Origin: Eustoma russellianum
Taxonomy: Eukaryota; Streptophyta; Magnoliopsida; Gentianales; Gentianaceae
Direction: 5' to 3'
NCBI GenBank assembly: GCA_036186865.1
Contig: AP025057.1
Coordinates: 22,890,348 to 22,954,347, forward strand
Length of the DNA: 64,000 nucleotides
The translations under genes were made by a program, and so were the position numbers. The notes beneath the pieces are model-generated. The model had not been told where the DNA came from. It saw nothing but the letters and a program-made list of their open reading frames with translations, and made no database searches. This document shows, in pieces, positions 23,576-35,900 of the stretch (positions are counted from its first letter, which is position 1; every line of letters starts with the position of its first letter).

Positions 23576-24166
23576 TCAAAAATGACCTATGATTGAATTG
23601 GATGTCGAGGAAAGCCACCATTTTAGCAGATGCATTCGTATAGTACTCTCAAGTCTCATTGGCCCATCCAATATCAAAGTGAAACGAAGCCATACTTCTC
23701 GCACCCAAGTACAGCGAAGGAATAAGTGATCAGTAGTTGCAGATGCTATCCTGTAGAAAGGGCAGATTGTTGGGCAAATGTGTGTGAAGCGTGTAAGATT
23801 ATCTTCTATTGGGAGTGCTCGGTGATACAATCTCCATAGTAGTATACTGGCTGATAGCGGCATTCTTTTCCACCAAATATATTTATGAGATAGCAATGTT
23901 ACACGTGAAGGGCGATTGTCTTCATATGCTTGTCTTAGACTAAAATTTCCTGATGATGATGAAAGCCAAGTTATGTCCACTGTACCACTCGCCAGGTTTG
24001 AACAAACTGTGCGTATGGAACAAATCCTTTTCCAACTTGGTGAATCATATAATCTTGGAATATAATCTGATCTGGACCCATATCGGCTTCTCATATATAT
24101 TGACCAAACATTGTTCTTGGTATGATAAGTCCACCATAATTTGCAATCATACGCCTGCTGCAACAC
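23576..24166 (-). pseudogene. L1 zinc-binding domain following RT (zf-RVT-like)
   Basis: 196 codons. Recognised by the W-K-R-M-P-L-S-A-S-I-L-L-W-R-L motif (about residues 99-113), then C-P-T-I-C-P-F-Y and H-L-F-L-R-C (about 133-154), the Cys/His cluster of the domain that joins RT to RNase H in plant L1 ORF2. The next fragment follows after 16 bp, so a frameshift or stop breaks what was one protein. Confidence 0.85.
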
Positions 24167-24194
24167 AGTTACATTCCGATTCCTAAGCCACCCT

Positions 24195-24544
24195 CTAGTT
24201 ACTTGAATGCCAAGATCTCCAATGATACCTGGATCCCCATAGGAAGTGAGCCATTTTCTTGTTGATTGCCGTCAAGACACTTTTTGGTAATTTCGCTGCA
24301 GCCATGATATACAGAGGAAGAGATGCTACTACCAATTTTATTAAAGTCAGTCTTCTTCCTGGTGTGAGTAGATGTCTTGCCCAACCCGTTAACTTTGTGT
24401 CAAAGTGTTGTAACAGAGAAGTACAATATGAGGCACTATTAATTCCTCTATATAAATAAGAGCCTAGATATTTGATAGGTAGAACAGATGGTTGCATACC
24501 AAGCATACCTCCAATGACAGATAATGCATGAGGAGAGAACAGGT
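24195..24544 (-). pseudogene. L1 reverse transcriptase thumb region (fragment)
   Basis: Begins at the truncation point (24544) and runs to a stop at 24195. It shows the plant L1 signature order: P-I-K-Y-L-G, a T-G-W-A-R-H-L-L-T-P-G-R-R segment, L-I-K-L-V-V-A-S-L-P-L-Y and M-A-H-F-L-W-G. The palm domain with the catalytic Asp pair is not present. The open frame continues rightward into flanking AT-rich LTR, which is not part of the element. A break separates it from the next domain. Confidence 0.85.
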
Positions 24545-24558
24545 CGAAAATGTATATA
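24545..24558. repeat. Target-site duplication of L1 copy 2 (right)
   Basis: Second copy of CGAAAATGTATATA, next to the truncated 5' end of the L1. Confidence 0.9.
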
Positions 24559-26749
24559 CTATATATGTATATTATACATATTTCATATCTTAATATATAT
24601 TTTGTACATAGGTGTATACATAACATATAATAAAATCATTTTTGTTATGAAATACCCCTTATGGCCGTATGTGAATATGTATGTGTGTGTATATACATAC
24701 ACACACACACTTGCATATATATCCTTCTATAACATATACAAGTATACATGTATATATATAAATACATACTAAATTCATATAAATACATACTAAATTCATT
24801 TTATTGTCATTAAAAAGGCCTAAGGCCATTTGTATATATATAGCATGTATATACATATATATGTCATATAAAACCTAGATTTCACATATTCTTGTGGAGA
24901 AATCTTGAGCATACTACATGATGATCCAACTTTAATATAACATATATACTTAATCTTTGCAAATCCAAGTAAGATCTAGGAAGAGTATTTGCCTTTGTCA
25001 CTTAACCTTAGTATCAAAGTGAAGATTTCTTCACTTAGCTTGAAGAAACCTTCTCCTTCTTGGCTTGCCATCCCACGGTTTACATATCAAAATGAAGATT
25101 CAGTGTACAACTTTTGTAAATAGATCAATGGAAGAAAATAGTGGAACTTAGATGGTGTTATTACCTTGCTATACTTTAATTTTTGAACCCCCTTAAATTC
25201 AGCCATTACCACTTGGATGAAGGTGGTGTTAGAACCTAGTCTCAAATGTGTGTAAGTGATGAAGAGGGAAAAAAAGTTATTCCTTTGACATGGATGTTAT
25301 TCTCGGCCAAAGTGGATAGAAGGAAGAAATTTGGAGACTTTGTGCCTTGAAGAGGAAAGATATGAAAAGAGGGTTTGTTTGAGGAGTGAAAATGTTGGAG
25401 TGTGGATTGAAGAAGAAGAAATTATATCTTTTGTTCTTTGTGGAGGTTTCGACCATAGAGGAGGGATGGAGTTGGAAGACTTGAATTTGGTTGATGGAAA
25501 GAAGAGAGAGTATTTGTTGATGTACATGATAAACTTGTTGAGGTGTAAGGATGGAAAGAGAAGAAATTCCCCCTTACTTCACCTCGTAATTCTCGGCCAT
25601 ATGGAAGGAGGAAGAGGAAGTTGAAGACTTGTTGGCCTTGGATGAGCGAGAAGATAGGAAGAAGATGTGTTAAAGTGTTAAACTTATTGGAGTGAGTAAT
25701 ATGTGAAAAGAGAAAAGAGTTTCACCTTTTTAGGTGTCCTGCCGTGGAGATTGAAGGAGGGAGGGAAAATGATTTTCTTTGATAATAGAAGGGATGAGAA
25801 AATGTTAAGAAGGAATGGTCTTTCCTGGAAGTAGGGTAGTAACATGTGAAGGGAGACAAAAGAAAAGGGTGTAAGGCTTTTAGGAGGGGGGTCAAAAGAG
25901 GTGGGGAAGAAAGAGGGAATATTGTCTTATGGGCATGTGAGGAGGTGAAAGAAAAGTGGAGGGATGGGTGTAAAAGTGTGTAAGAAGGAATGGTGTTTGT
26001 TTGCCATTTGGGAAAGTGGAAGATTTCCACTTGCATGGAGAGGGTGGGGGCAGCCAGAGGAGGGTTTTGGGTGGGTAGGATAGGACAAAATATCATTATT
26101 TGGTTTCTACATAATTTTTCTACACTTGGTATTTTGTTGGAGTATTTTCCTAATCACTATTTCTTCTTTCTTTTTCTCATAGTTGGCGTGTATATATGTA
26201 TATGTATAATATATATTAATTGTCCCTATGTTCTTTCTTAAGTGTTTATCATGTCCTATTTTGTTTCCTTTTTAATTTAAGTGATGTAATTTATTGTGTC
26301 ATGTATTTTCTATTTGATTTCATTTGTGTCATCATCATCCTCATCATCCGGACCCAGTATATTCCAACGACAGAAAAAGCTATCGTTAGGGTCTGGGGAG
26401 GGTAAGTGGTAGGCAGACAATACCTCCATCCCAAGGGATAGAGAGCCTGCTTCCAGTGAGACCCCCGCCTCTATATGTACCTGCATAAATGACATAATAA
26501 TAGAGATATTCTGTGCTAGTGTGCTAGTGAGGAATTCAAGGAAAAGAAAAAAAGACTTTCGATATTAAAATACACATCACGTGTATATGTATATGTAATG
26601 TAGAACAATGGTATAATGGTATAACATACGCAAGCAAGTGGAAAGTCAACCTAAAACGTAGATAGTGTCTACGCCTGTCTATGTCCCTAAATATACTCTA
26701 AAGTGTCCTTATATATGGCCTATACCTCGTTAACCTTAATCTTATGTCT

Positions 26750-28171
26750 CTATGAACTCATATCCTGGACGATGTCCTCAAAGAGGTGCAAATCTAGTAG
26801 GTCGTGCCTTATCTGCTCATCCCAAGTCAGTTTGGGCCTGCCTTTACTCCTGTTTCCCTCTACAATGAGGCTTTCAATTGCTCTGACCGACATCGTTGTC
26901 TGTCTCTGCTTGACATGCCCAAACCATCTCATTCTTCCCTCCCTTATCTTATCTACTATATTAGACACGCCTAACCTTTCTCGAAACACCTCGTTTTTGA
27001 TCCGGTGTAGCCTTGTATGCCCACACGTCCACCTTAACATCTTCATCTCTGCCGCTTCCATCTTCTGTAATTGTGATCTCTTGATTGCCCAGCAGTCTGT
27101 CCCATATAGCATTGCCGGTCGCACTGCCACCCTATAAAATTTTCCCTTTAATTTAGTTGGGAAATTTTTGTCACACAGCACCCCTGAGGCCGCCCTCCAT
27201 CTACACCAGCTTGCTTGAACTCGATGTGCTACATCATTATCTATGTCGCCATTCTGCTGCACAATTGATCCTAGGTACTTAAACTTACTTACATGTGGTA
27301 CCACTTGACCATCGATAGTGAGTTGGTTATCCTCACTTTCTGCTACGCCGCTGAAGTCGCAGTGCATATACTCAGTCTTAGAACGGCTAATCTTTAAGCC
27401 TTTTCTCTCTAAAACACCTCTCCACTGCTCTAGTCTCATACTCAGGGTATGTCTACTTTCTGCGACTAATACAATATCGTTAGCAAAAAGCATACACCAT
27501 GGAACTGCCTCCTGTATTAGCTTTGACAACTCATCAAGGACAACTGCAAAAAGAAATGGGCTCAACGCAGACCCTTGATGGAGACCGATCTCCACCGGAA
27601 AGAAGTCTGTATTTCCCACAGGCGTGCGAATGGTTGCTTTTGTCCTAGCATACATATCTCTAATTATGTCTATATACTTCATAGGGATCCCTCTTGCATC
27701 CAGACTATCCCATATCAGGCTACGTGGCACACTATCATATGCTTTTTCAAGATCGATGAAAACCATATGTAAAGCGCGCTTCTTCTCCCTATACTTCTCC
27801 ATTAATCTCCTGAGAATGTGTATTGCTTCCGTAGTTGACCTTCCTGGCATAAAACCAAATTGGTTCACCGTAACCTGAGTTTCTCTCCTAATTCGAGTGT
27901 CGATTACTCTCTCCCATAACTTCATGGTATGGCTTAGCAACTTAATCCCTCTATAGTTTCCACAACACTGTGCGTCTCCTTTTTTCTTATATAGGGGGAC
28001 CACGACACTCTTTCTCCACTCATCTGGCATCTTCCCTGTTTTGTAAATACGACTGAACAGAGTAGTTAGCCATTGGAGCCCTTCCTCTCCTAAATACTTC
28101 CACGCCTCAATGGGTATGTTATCTAGGCCGACCGCTTTAGCTCTTCCCATCTTGTTCAGTGCTTTCATCAC
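26750..28171 (-). pseudogene. RTE reverse transcriptase with mutated active site
   Basis: 473 codons open, ending at 26750. Motifs in order: G-N-Y-R-G-I-K-L-L (71-79), F-M-P-G-R-S-T-T-E-A-I (107-117), F-I-D-L-E-K-A-Y-D with catalytic D140, G-L-H-Q-G-S-A-L-S-P (196-205), then F-A-N-D at 229-232 where the family has F-A-D-D. The codon at 27479-27481 is AAC, so the first Asp of the metal-binding pair is Asn. The Y-L-G motif follows, and the C-terminal domain has C-W-A-I-K-R and R-W-F-G-H-V-K, typical of plant RTE. Despite the long open frame the RT is predicted inactive. Confidence 0.9.
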
Positions 28172-28998
28172 CTCTCCTTGTGTGATGTTCTGACAGTCAG
28201 AGTTATTATGTTGTCGTTGTTGGTTAGTGGTGCTTTCTCGTTCTTCGTAGTCGGCACTACTGCCGTTGAAAAGATTGTGAAAGTATGTTTGCCATTTCTA
28301 CTTAATGTCTTGTGCTTTGACTAACACATGTCCATCTTCTCCTTTTATAAACTTCCCGCCTCCTAGGTCCCGTCTCTTTCGATCCCTAGCTTTGGCAATC
28401 TTGAACATATCATGTTCTCATTCTTTTGTTTCTATTCTCTCATACATCCTTTTATAAGTTGCGGTCTTTGCCTCTGTCACTGCCTTCTTTGCCTCCTTCC
28501 TGGCGATTTTGTAATTCTCCTTCAATCGCACTTTTTCTTCCCCATTTGTGCAGCTTAACAGCTCTCTAAAACTCTTTTGTTTGTCTTTTATTTGTGTTGA
28601 ACATCCTCGTTCCACCACCACGTCTCTTTATGTACGGACTTCTTTCCTGTTGTTACCCTGAGTGTTTCTCTCGCCGATTGAGTAATAGTAGTCGATATAG
28701 CTTCCCACATCAGATTTGTGTCATCACCCAGACAATCTAGTTTCGCAGAGATGACCTTGTCTCTGAATATATTAATTTTTTTGTCATTCAAACTTCCCCA
28801 TCGAACCTTGGGTGGGAATTTTCCAACCCCCTTACTCACCTTTTGGCTCAATGCTATAACTACCACTAATAAACGGTGTTGCAACACCGCTGTCTCTCCT
28901 GGTATAACCTTGCAATCCCTCCATAACCGTCGGTCTTCACGCCTCATAAGAAAATAGTCGATCTCCGTGTGATGTGTTTCGCTGTTAAACGTGATCAA
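28172..28998 (-). pseudogene. RTE endonuclease C-terminus and linker, frameshifted
   Basis: Fragments 28998-28588 and 28621-28418 overlap in different frames. The first begins inside the endonuclease (I-D-Y-F-L-M-R-R, then Q-H-R-L-L-V-V, the end of the exonuclease-endonuclease-phosphatase fold) and runs into W-W-W-N-E-D. The second is a Lys/Glu-rich linker. The endonuclease N-terminus is lost to 5' truncation at about 29010. A further break separates the linker from the RT frame. Confidence 0.8.
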
Positions 28999-29237
28999 AT
29001 GTGATTCTTTTTTCTTATTTATTTAAACCGTATCATATCCCGTCGAGTCTTGATATCCGTTAATTTATCGTTCGGTTATTTTCCGAGCATTTCTAACCCG
29101 ATATGCAATGTCGATATCTTTATTAATCCTGTATAAAATCTAAATTTCATCAAAATTTTTCGACATCGCATTTATGTTCTCTTTTCCATCATCCTATTTC
29201 ATTCTTTCTCACTGACCATGAATTGCGGGTCGTAACA

Positions 29238-29546
29238 AGTACCTTACCCTGTTTAATGTTGGCAAATCCAAATTGGGAAAAAATAATAGAAACAGATGCC
29301 TCTCATATAGGCTATGGAGGAATTTTGAAGCAAATTACGCCAGAAAATAGCCAGGAATATCTGGTAAGGTTTCATTATGGAAAATGGACTATTAGTAAAA
29401 AGAATTATGATACAAAGCTAAAGAAATTCTTGCTATCGTAAAATGTGTATTAAAATTTCAAGATGATTTATATAATCAAATGTTCTTAATAAGGACTTAT
29501 TGTCATGCAATGAAATATATGTTACATAAAGATTTCAAGCATGATG
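29238..29546 (+). pseudogene. Endogenous caulimovirid RT-RNase H fragment (left part)
   Basis: Start of the RNase H of a plant pararetrovirus polyprotein: I-E-T-D-A-S-H-I-G-Y-G-G with the first catalytic Asp, then the R-F-H-Y-G-K-W block and the tyrosine-containing repeat. A one-base shift near 29420 moves the remainder to another frame up to 29546, where the chromovirus inserted (target TGATG). The style points to Caulimoviridae rather than Metaviridae. Genus Florendovirus is inferred from the gene order here. The RT core lies beyond the minus-strand LTR and is not in this window. Inactive. Confidence 0.8.
29542..29546. repeat. Target-site duplication of the chromovirus (left)
   Basis: TGATG, repeated exactly at 41351-41355. 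Confidence 0.9.
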
Positions 29547-32500
29547 TGTGGCGCCCCGCACCCCGGCCCTGCCGGAGTCGGTGCACCCGCCGTACTTCAC
29601 TAAGGAGAGTACTAGGCGTCTTCCATACGCATCGTGATCCATGGTAAAATTACATGGATTTTCGTTCCTTCGCGCAATTAGTAATTGAAACCGAGGCAGA
29701 ATTTAAAACTCCAAACATAAGTACCATCAAAAGCAGTTAGGGTTTACATCCAACACGACAAAGTCAGAAAGCGATAAAAGTAAATAGTTTTCCATCACTA
29801 TTACAAACATCATCATCATTCCTTCATGCTGGGTGCTCGGTCCACCAATCCTGGCCCTCCTCTAACGCCCTCACGGATAGGGTACCCTAGGCTCGTCATC
29901 AATCCATTCGACTTTATCTCCTGCCACCTCTGGAGAGGAAAATAGGGTGAGTGACAACGTCACCAGCAAGTATACTATAATAATCATGAGTTAAATGGAA
30001 AGTACGAGCAAGAACCGAACCCCATATTATACTTGGTTTGGAAACATACCTGTCCTCCAATCATCATTTGATAAGGATCATAGCTTAATGCAATAAGATC
30101 ATAACTTAATAACATCACTAAATAGAATGAAAATATAACATAAGGAGAACGGAACGTGCATTTATTACTAAAACAATAATCACCATCATTTAGGACTTGC
30201 GAGATCGTGACTACTCAGCATCAGTAACCTGTGACGCTACATTACGACTCCACAAGTGACATGCATGCATATGCACATGTAATGCGTTATGATAAAATGC
30301 GAAAATGCCTTTTCATGCTTTACTCTTTTAAAAACATCATCGTCATAAAACCATAGAGTGTTCAGATCTATCTTCCCGGATCTGAGGCGGTAACTTCTCC
30401 CCTTCGAATCTATTAATCCCGGATTCGGATCGGTAACATCATTCCTTTCCATTCAGATCACTTAACCCGGATCTGCTCAGGTTCATACTGGCCAGCTCAT
30501 ACACACACACGGTACCGGTGGGGAAGCGTTTTAAGAAAACAAAACGAAGTCATCCTTTTTGAAAAACGCTTTTCATCATTCCTTCACGTAAAATCCATAT
30601 CATAAAATCATGCATGTGACGATGATGCAATGTATGACATGCAACGTGCAAACTCGAACACGGCATATGACACAAGAACGGGCATGTCTCGCTAACAATG
30701 CTGGAATTTTTCCAGCTTCGTATCATTCACTTATTTTAACGAATTCCTTGCTAAACTACTCGTGTTAAACTCATGTAACCACATCTATTCATCCGTGACC
30801 GTCATAAGCGAGTGTCATGCATGCATTGCGGACTTACGATGTCATTAAGAGACCCATTTACTCCTTTTTACGTATCCATGCAATCAAAATTCTGAAATGA
30901 CCATATTTTACTATAAAATTTATCGTGGTCAATCCTTTGATCTTTTTCCAGAAATTCCAACTCCCTAACCTCATAAACTCTTTGAGCTAACATCCTACCA
31001 ATTTTTAGCCCAAGATCCATTCTTTAAGGCCTTTTTCCAGGCCATGCAAAGTGGGTCATAAATTCTGTTTACCCAGCCTAGTTCGATTTGACCAGTTTTA
31101 GTAGAAAATTTATTAAAAATAAACCACAACTTATTTTGAGGGAATTCCAGCTGTCATTTCTTCTTCATTCATGAGGCTAATACCCTGCCGAAAATTAGTG
31201 GATTTGCATACCTCTAAGGTTCATTTTTAAGCTGCTAAACATATTGCTTAAGTTCTGTCCAGTACTCATTTTCCAGCAAGACCAAATCTTAGTAGGAAAT
31301 TCATTAAAAATAAACCGTGTCTCTTTTTGAGGTGATTCCAACTCTCACTACTAACAAACACATAAAACTATCATCACACCAAAAATAACTGAAATTGAAG
31401 GTCCCTAAGGTCCCTTTTCTGGCTTCGCAAGTCAGCCTAATTTCTAATCCAGCTCCAGAATTTTCAGTGGACATAAATTCTTCCTAAATGTTCTTGGCTT
31501 ACCCTTATTGTCACCATAAATGGTATCAGCCCTAAGATGAACACACCCACACACCACGTCAGCCCCATTTGCGGATGTTAGAGAGAAAATGACCAAAATC
31601 GAAAGCATTTCAATCCTAACATGCACAAGATCAAGTCTTTCCCCCATTTTCTTGCTTTGTTATCATCTTACATGCAACTTCACCCCTTCTCCCCATATCC
31701 CTTCTACCGTGGCTACCTTCAACCCAAAAGAAGAAAGCTTTAACACATTCAAGCCTAGTTTAAGACATAAACATGCATAAAGTCATCAAAGAACTCATCT
31801 TTAGAACAAAGTGCTCTTCCTACACTCTCATGTGTATAAAGCCGAAAGCTTTTGGCTTAAAGCTTACCATTTCATCACTAAGATCAAACCTTAAGTCTTT
31901 CTAGTCATTCATGCACACACTTTCACATTCAAACCATGAAGAGTATAGTGTACTTGCCTTGCTTGCCTACTCTTCTTGGATATGTGTCAAAGTTGAAGCC
32001 TTTCTCCTTCTCAAAGGAGGTGTGAGTTGTCCAACTTGGCTAGAGTTCTTGAAGGCTTGGAATCCTTGAGCCTAGTGACCATGAAGGTCACGGTTTTGGG
32101 ACAAAGAAGAACACCCATGAGTTTCATCTTCATAAAATCATAAATGTCACTCTTAGGAGGTTGTGAATGCTTACCTAAGCTTACTTGGTCTTGGAAGAGT
32201 TCCCTTCTCCTTGGTGTGCACTTGGCCGTGAGTGGGGAGGGAAGAAGGGGATGGAAGAGGTTCCTTTTTGGCTTGAAATGTTTGAGTGTAAGTTGGAGGG
32301 AATTCTTTCCTTCTTTGCTATCCTAGCCGTGGGAAATAAGGGTGGGGGTTAGGGTTTGTGCTCTAGCTCTTTCAAGTTAATGCTTAACCTTGGTTACCTT
32401 GGGTTAACCAGGGTTACTTTCCACTTACTAAGGTTACTTTTGGGTCAACCATGGTTTCTTTTTCCTAACCATGGTTTATTTTAGGGTTGGTTAGGTTACT

Positions 32501-32884
32501 TTTAATTATTAGCCACCTTCTCTTTAAATTGTGTTTTCCCTCCCCTCCTCTCTTTATGGTGGCCGGCGGTTGGGGTCTTAAATGACCCCAACTAGCCAAT
32601 ATATTTATTATTATTTTTTCTTTTATTCCCTTCTTATTTATTCTTTTCTAGTAAATAAATATCAATATATTTATCTCATGCCAACTAATCATCTTCCTTA
32701 TTGGCTTGGGCCGAAAACCATAAAGCCATAAAACAATAGATCCTAGTCTTGTGAATACATATAGTGTCCTCATGCCTTACTTACAACAATTACCAACTAA
32801 ATTAACTCTAAGCACAACGTGCATGGCCACATATTAACTAATTCATCCTTAGGTACAAGAAGGGCTTGCAACAGGGTTACGACA
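29547..32884 (-). repeat. Chromovirus 3' LTR (3338 bp)
   Basis: On the plus strand it starts TGTGGCGCCCCGCACCCC and ends GGGTTACGACA, so on the element strand it runs TGTCGTAACCC to GGCGCCACA. Small open frames inside (30237-30452, 31444-31647, 31589-31780, 32144-32326) recur identically in the other LTR and are not genes. A cluster of GGTTAC/AACCATGG motifs lies at 32385-32510. Confidence 0.95.
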
Positions 32885-32897
32885 TCCTCCCCCCTTA
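32885..32897 (-). other. Polypurine tract of the chromovirus
   Basis: TAAGGGGGGAGGA on the element strand, directly before the 3' LTR. It would prime plus-strand DNA synthesis. Preceded by the TTTCGAGGACGAAACTT box typical of this lineage. Confidence 0.85.
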
Positions 32898-32927
32898 ATA
32901 TAAGTTTCGTCCTCGAAACTTGAAATG

Positions 32928-35900
32928 CTAACCAAAGAGGTGTGGATACAACTTCTTCATGTCCTCTTCTAGTTCCCAGGTGGATTCATCCGCGGAATGC
33001 TTTTTCCATTGTATTTTAACCATGGGTATGGTCCTTCTTCTTAGTACCTTTTCCTTACGATCTATTATCCTTTCCGGTTCTTCTTCGTAGGTCGTGTCAG
33101 CTTTTAGCTCCAAGGGTTGATCTTCTATGACATGCTTGGGGTCGTGTACATATCGTCGCAGTTGAGAAATATGAAACACGTCATGGATTTGAGATAGGGT
33201 GGGTGGTAGAGCGAGTCGATAGGCCACTTTCCCAATCCTTTCTAGGACCTCGTATGGCCCAATAAATCTTGGGCTCAATTTTCCTTTAACACCAAATCTC
33301 TTAACTCCTTTTGTCGGCGTCACTTTTAGAAACACCTTCTCCCCTTCTTGAAGTTCTACGGGTCGCCGCTTTTCATCTGCCCAGACTTTGCTCCGATCTT
33401 GGGCCGCTTGTAGTTTTTGCTTGATAATCTTTACTTGCTCTCGGGCTTGCTCTACCAAGTCGGGTCCTGTGAGAATTCTGTCTCCTATTTCATCCCAGTA
33501 AAGAGGAGAGCGACACTTCCTCCCATAAAGTGCTTCATATGGGGCCATCCCTATAGATCGATGGTAGCTGTTGTTATATGAGAATTCTACAAGTTTGAGG
33601 CTTCGATCCCAGCTCTTCCCAAAATCAAGTATACAAGATCGTAACATGTCTTCGAGTGTCTGTATAGTTCTTTCTGATTGGCCATCTGTTTGAGGATGGA
33701 ATGCTGAGCTCATATGAATTTCCGTCCCCATTGCCTTTTGAAAAGCGGTCCAGAATCGCGACGTGAATCGAGGGTCGCGGTCACATACTATACTTAAAGG
33801 CACACCGTGAAGGCTTACTATTTGTTCCACGTACATTGTTGCCAACTTTTCCATTGGGGCCTTGATGGTCATGGCCATAAAGTGGGCGGTTTTGGTTAGG
33901 CGATCAACCACTACCCAAATAGCGTCGTAACTGCTCTTTGTTCTAGGCAGGTCCGTCACAAAGTCCATTGAAATATGGTCCCATTTCCATTCGGGAACCT
34001 CCAGAGGCTGTAGCAACCCGGCAGGTTTCTGGTGTTCTGCTTTTACCTTTTGGCAAACTAGACATTTTCCCACATATTCAGCAATCTGTCTTTTCATACC
34101 ACGCCACCAGAATCGTTGTTTCAGGTCTTGGTACATCTTGTTAGCTCCCGGGTGGATGGATAGTCGCGAGTTATGTGCCTCCTTAAGGACTTCGTTCAGG
34201 ATATCTTCGTTACCAGGTACACACAATCTCTCACGAAACCACAAACTATTGTCATCCCGAACCCTGAAATCTCCAGGGGATTTCATCTGTACTTGAGCTT
34301 TTAACTTCCTGAGTGCTTCGTCCTTGTCTTGCTCCTTCTTGATTCGATCTATTAACGAAGGAGTTATCATTAATTTTGCGAGCATGCTTTCAATTGAATC
34401 GACTTCTTCCAAACCAAATTCCTCCATATCACGCTGCAAGGGGGGTTGGCGTGGATGACTTGTTTTCCTACTTAATGCGTCCGCCACCTTATTAGCCTTT
34501 CCTGGGTGGTATTGTATGGATAAGTCGTAGTCCTTTATTAGTTCCAACCATCTTCGTTGTCGCATGTTCAATTCTTTCTGAGAGAACAAATATTTGAGGC
34601 TTTTGTGATCCGTAAAGATTTCGCACTTTTCGCCGTACAAATAGTGTCTCCATATTTTTAGTGCGAAAACTACCGCTGCTAACTCCAGGTCGTGTACCGG
34701 GTAGTTTTGTTCAAAGGGTTTCAGCTGTCGAGATGCATATGCGATTACTCGATTCTTTTGCATTAGCACACATCCTAACCCGTGCTTAGAGGCGTCGCTG
34801 TATACCACAAAATCTTCACCAGAAAGGGGCTGCGCCAAGACTGGGGCAGAAGTCAGTCTCTTCTTTAATTCAGCAAAACTACCCTCACAATCTGAGGTCC
34901 ATTCAAACTTGGTTTTCTTCTGGGTTAAACGGGTCATGGGCAGAGCAATCCGTGCAAATCCTTCTACAAATTTCCGATAGTAACCTGCGAGACCCAGAAA
35001 ACTTCGTACCTCCGTAACGTTGGTCGGTCGGGGCCACTCCGTGATTGCCTCGATTTTCTTAGGATCTACAGATATTCCCTCCCCGGATATCACATGTCCT
35101 AGGAAAGCTACGCTTCGTAGCCAGAATTCACACTTATTGAACTTTGCATACAATCGCTCTCTGTATAAAATGTCTAGGGCGATCCTTAAATGAGTTGCGT
35201 GGGTTCCCTCATCTGGCGAGTATATTAAGATATCGTCTATAAAGACTACAACGAACTTGTCCAATTGTTCTTGAAAAACTCGGTTCATTAGATCCATGAA
35301 TGCGGCAGGCGCATTGGTTAGTCCAAACGGCATTACCAGAAACTCGTAATGTCCATAACGGGTTCTAAATGCCGTTTTGGGGACGTCCTCAGCTTTGATT
35401 CTCAATTGAAAATATCCTGAGCGAAGGTCGATCTTACTGAAAATTCTTGCTCCCCGCAGCTGGTCGAACAAATCGTCGATCCTTGGTAAGGGGTACTTAT
35501 TCTTTATGGTGATTTTATTGAGTTCTCTATAGTCAATACACATTCGCATACTTCCGTCCTTTTTCTTGACGAACAACACCGGAGCTCCCCAAGGCGACAC
35601 ACTTGGGCGTATTAACTTCTTTTCTAGCAATTCCCGTAGCTGCTCCTTCAGCTCTTTCAGTTCTGCAGGGGCCATTCTATATGGGGCCTTTGATATCGGT
35701 TCAGCTCCAGGAATTAGGTTGATCTCGAAGGCGATTTCTCGTTCCGGGGGAAGGCCTGGCAATTCTTCCGGAAAAACCTCCGGATATTCTCGGACTACTG
35801 GAACCTGGGTTAGGTCTGTGGTTGCTTGGTCCGTGTTTATAGCATACACCAAATATCCTTGATGTCCTTTCCTTAAAGCTCTACTAGCGCGAATTACATT

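Larger units (their letters stand above)
22160..24544 (-). mobile_element. 5'-truncated plant L1 LINE (copy 2)
   Basis: On the minus strand: RT thumb, zinc-binding domain, RNase H, then about 700 bp of 3' region ending in a short poly-A (T7 on the plus strand just after 22159). Flanked by the perfect 14-bp duplication CGAAAATGTATATA at 22146-22159 and 24545-24558. The endonuclease and most of RT are missing through 5' truncation, the usual outcome of target-primed insertion. Confidence 0.9.
26329..29010 (-). mobile_element. RTE-clade non-LTR retrotransposon, 5'-truncated
   Basis: Minus-strand order: end of an apurinic-type endonuclease, linker, RT, C-terminal region, 3' UTR, and a tail of ATG-type triplets (plus strand TCATCATCATCC, 26329-26349) in place of poly-A. 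The 3' UTR carries the plant RTE signature region (CTTACCCTCCCCAGACCC, 26385-26402 reversed, then ATACTGGGTCC). Inserted in the minus-strand LTR. I did not find a convincing target duplication. Confidence 0.9.
21263..29237 (-). repeat. Minus-strand gypsy-type LTR split by an L1 and an RTE element
   Basis: The right edge GCGGGTCGTAACA (29237) is the reverse complement of the TGTTACGACCCGC LTR start. Read backwards, 25100-24900 matches the leader region of the sister LTRs (segments like AAGGCAAATACTCTTCCTAG, compare 46350-46380). LTR blocks are 21263-22159, 24545-26328 and 29011-29237. Much of the left block is AT-rich, with (TA)n and (CA)n runs near 21800-21960 and 24600-24850. The far end of this LTR is not seen; the block stops at the plus-strand LTR end at 21262. 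On the right it abuts caulimovirid sequence. Confidence 0.65.

Noticed and set aside
24524..24856. Tyr/Ile-rich frames in the AT-rich block
   Set aside because: Arise from (TA)n and (CA)n simple sequence inside the minus-strand LTR.
26703..27878. Plus-strand frames opposite the RTE element (26703-27137, 27318-27578, 27624-27878)
   Set aside because: Shadows of the RTE RT frame on the minus strand, which carries all RT motifs.
26300..29020. Target-site duplication for the RTE element
   Set aside because: Candidate matches such as ATTTGTG/AAATGTG are short and imperfect and do not fit both ends; not claimed.
30237..32326. Small open frames of 60-71 codons that recur identically at 38572-40792
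   Set aside because: They lie in the two LTRs of the chromovirus, so identity reflects LTR duplication. None has a recognisable domain.
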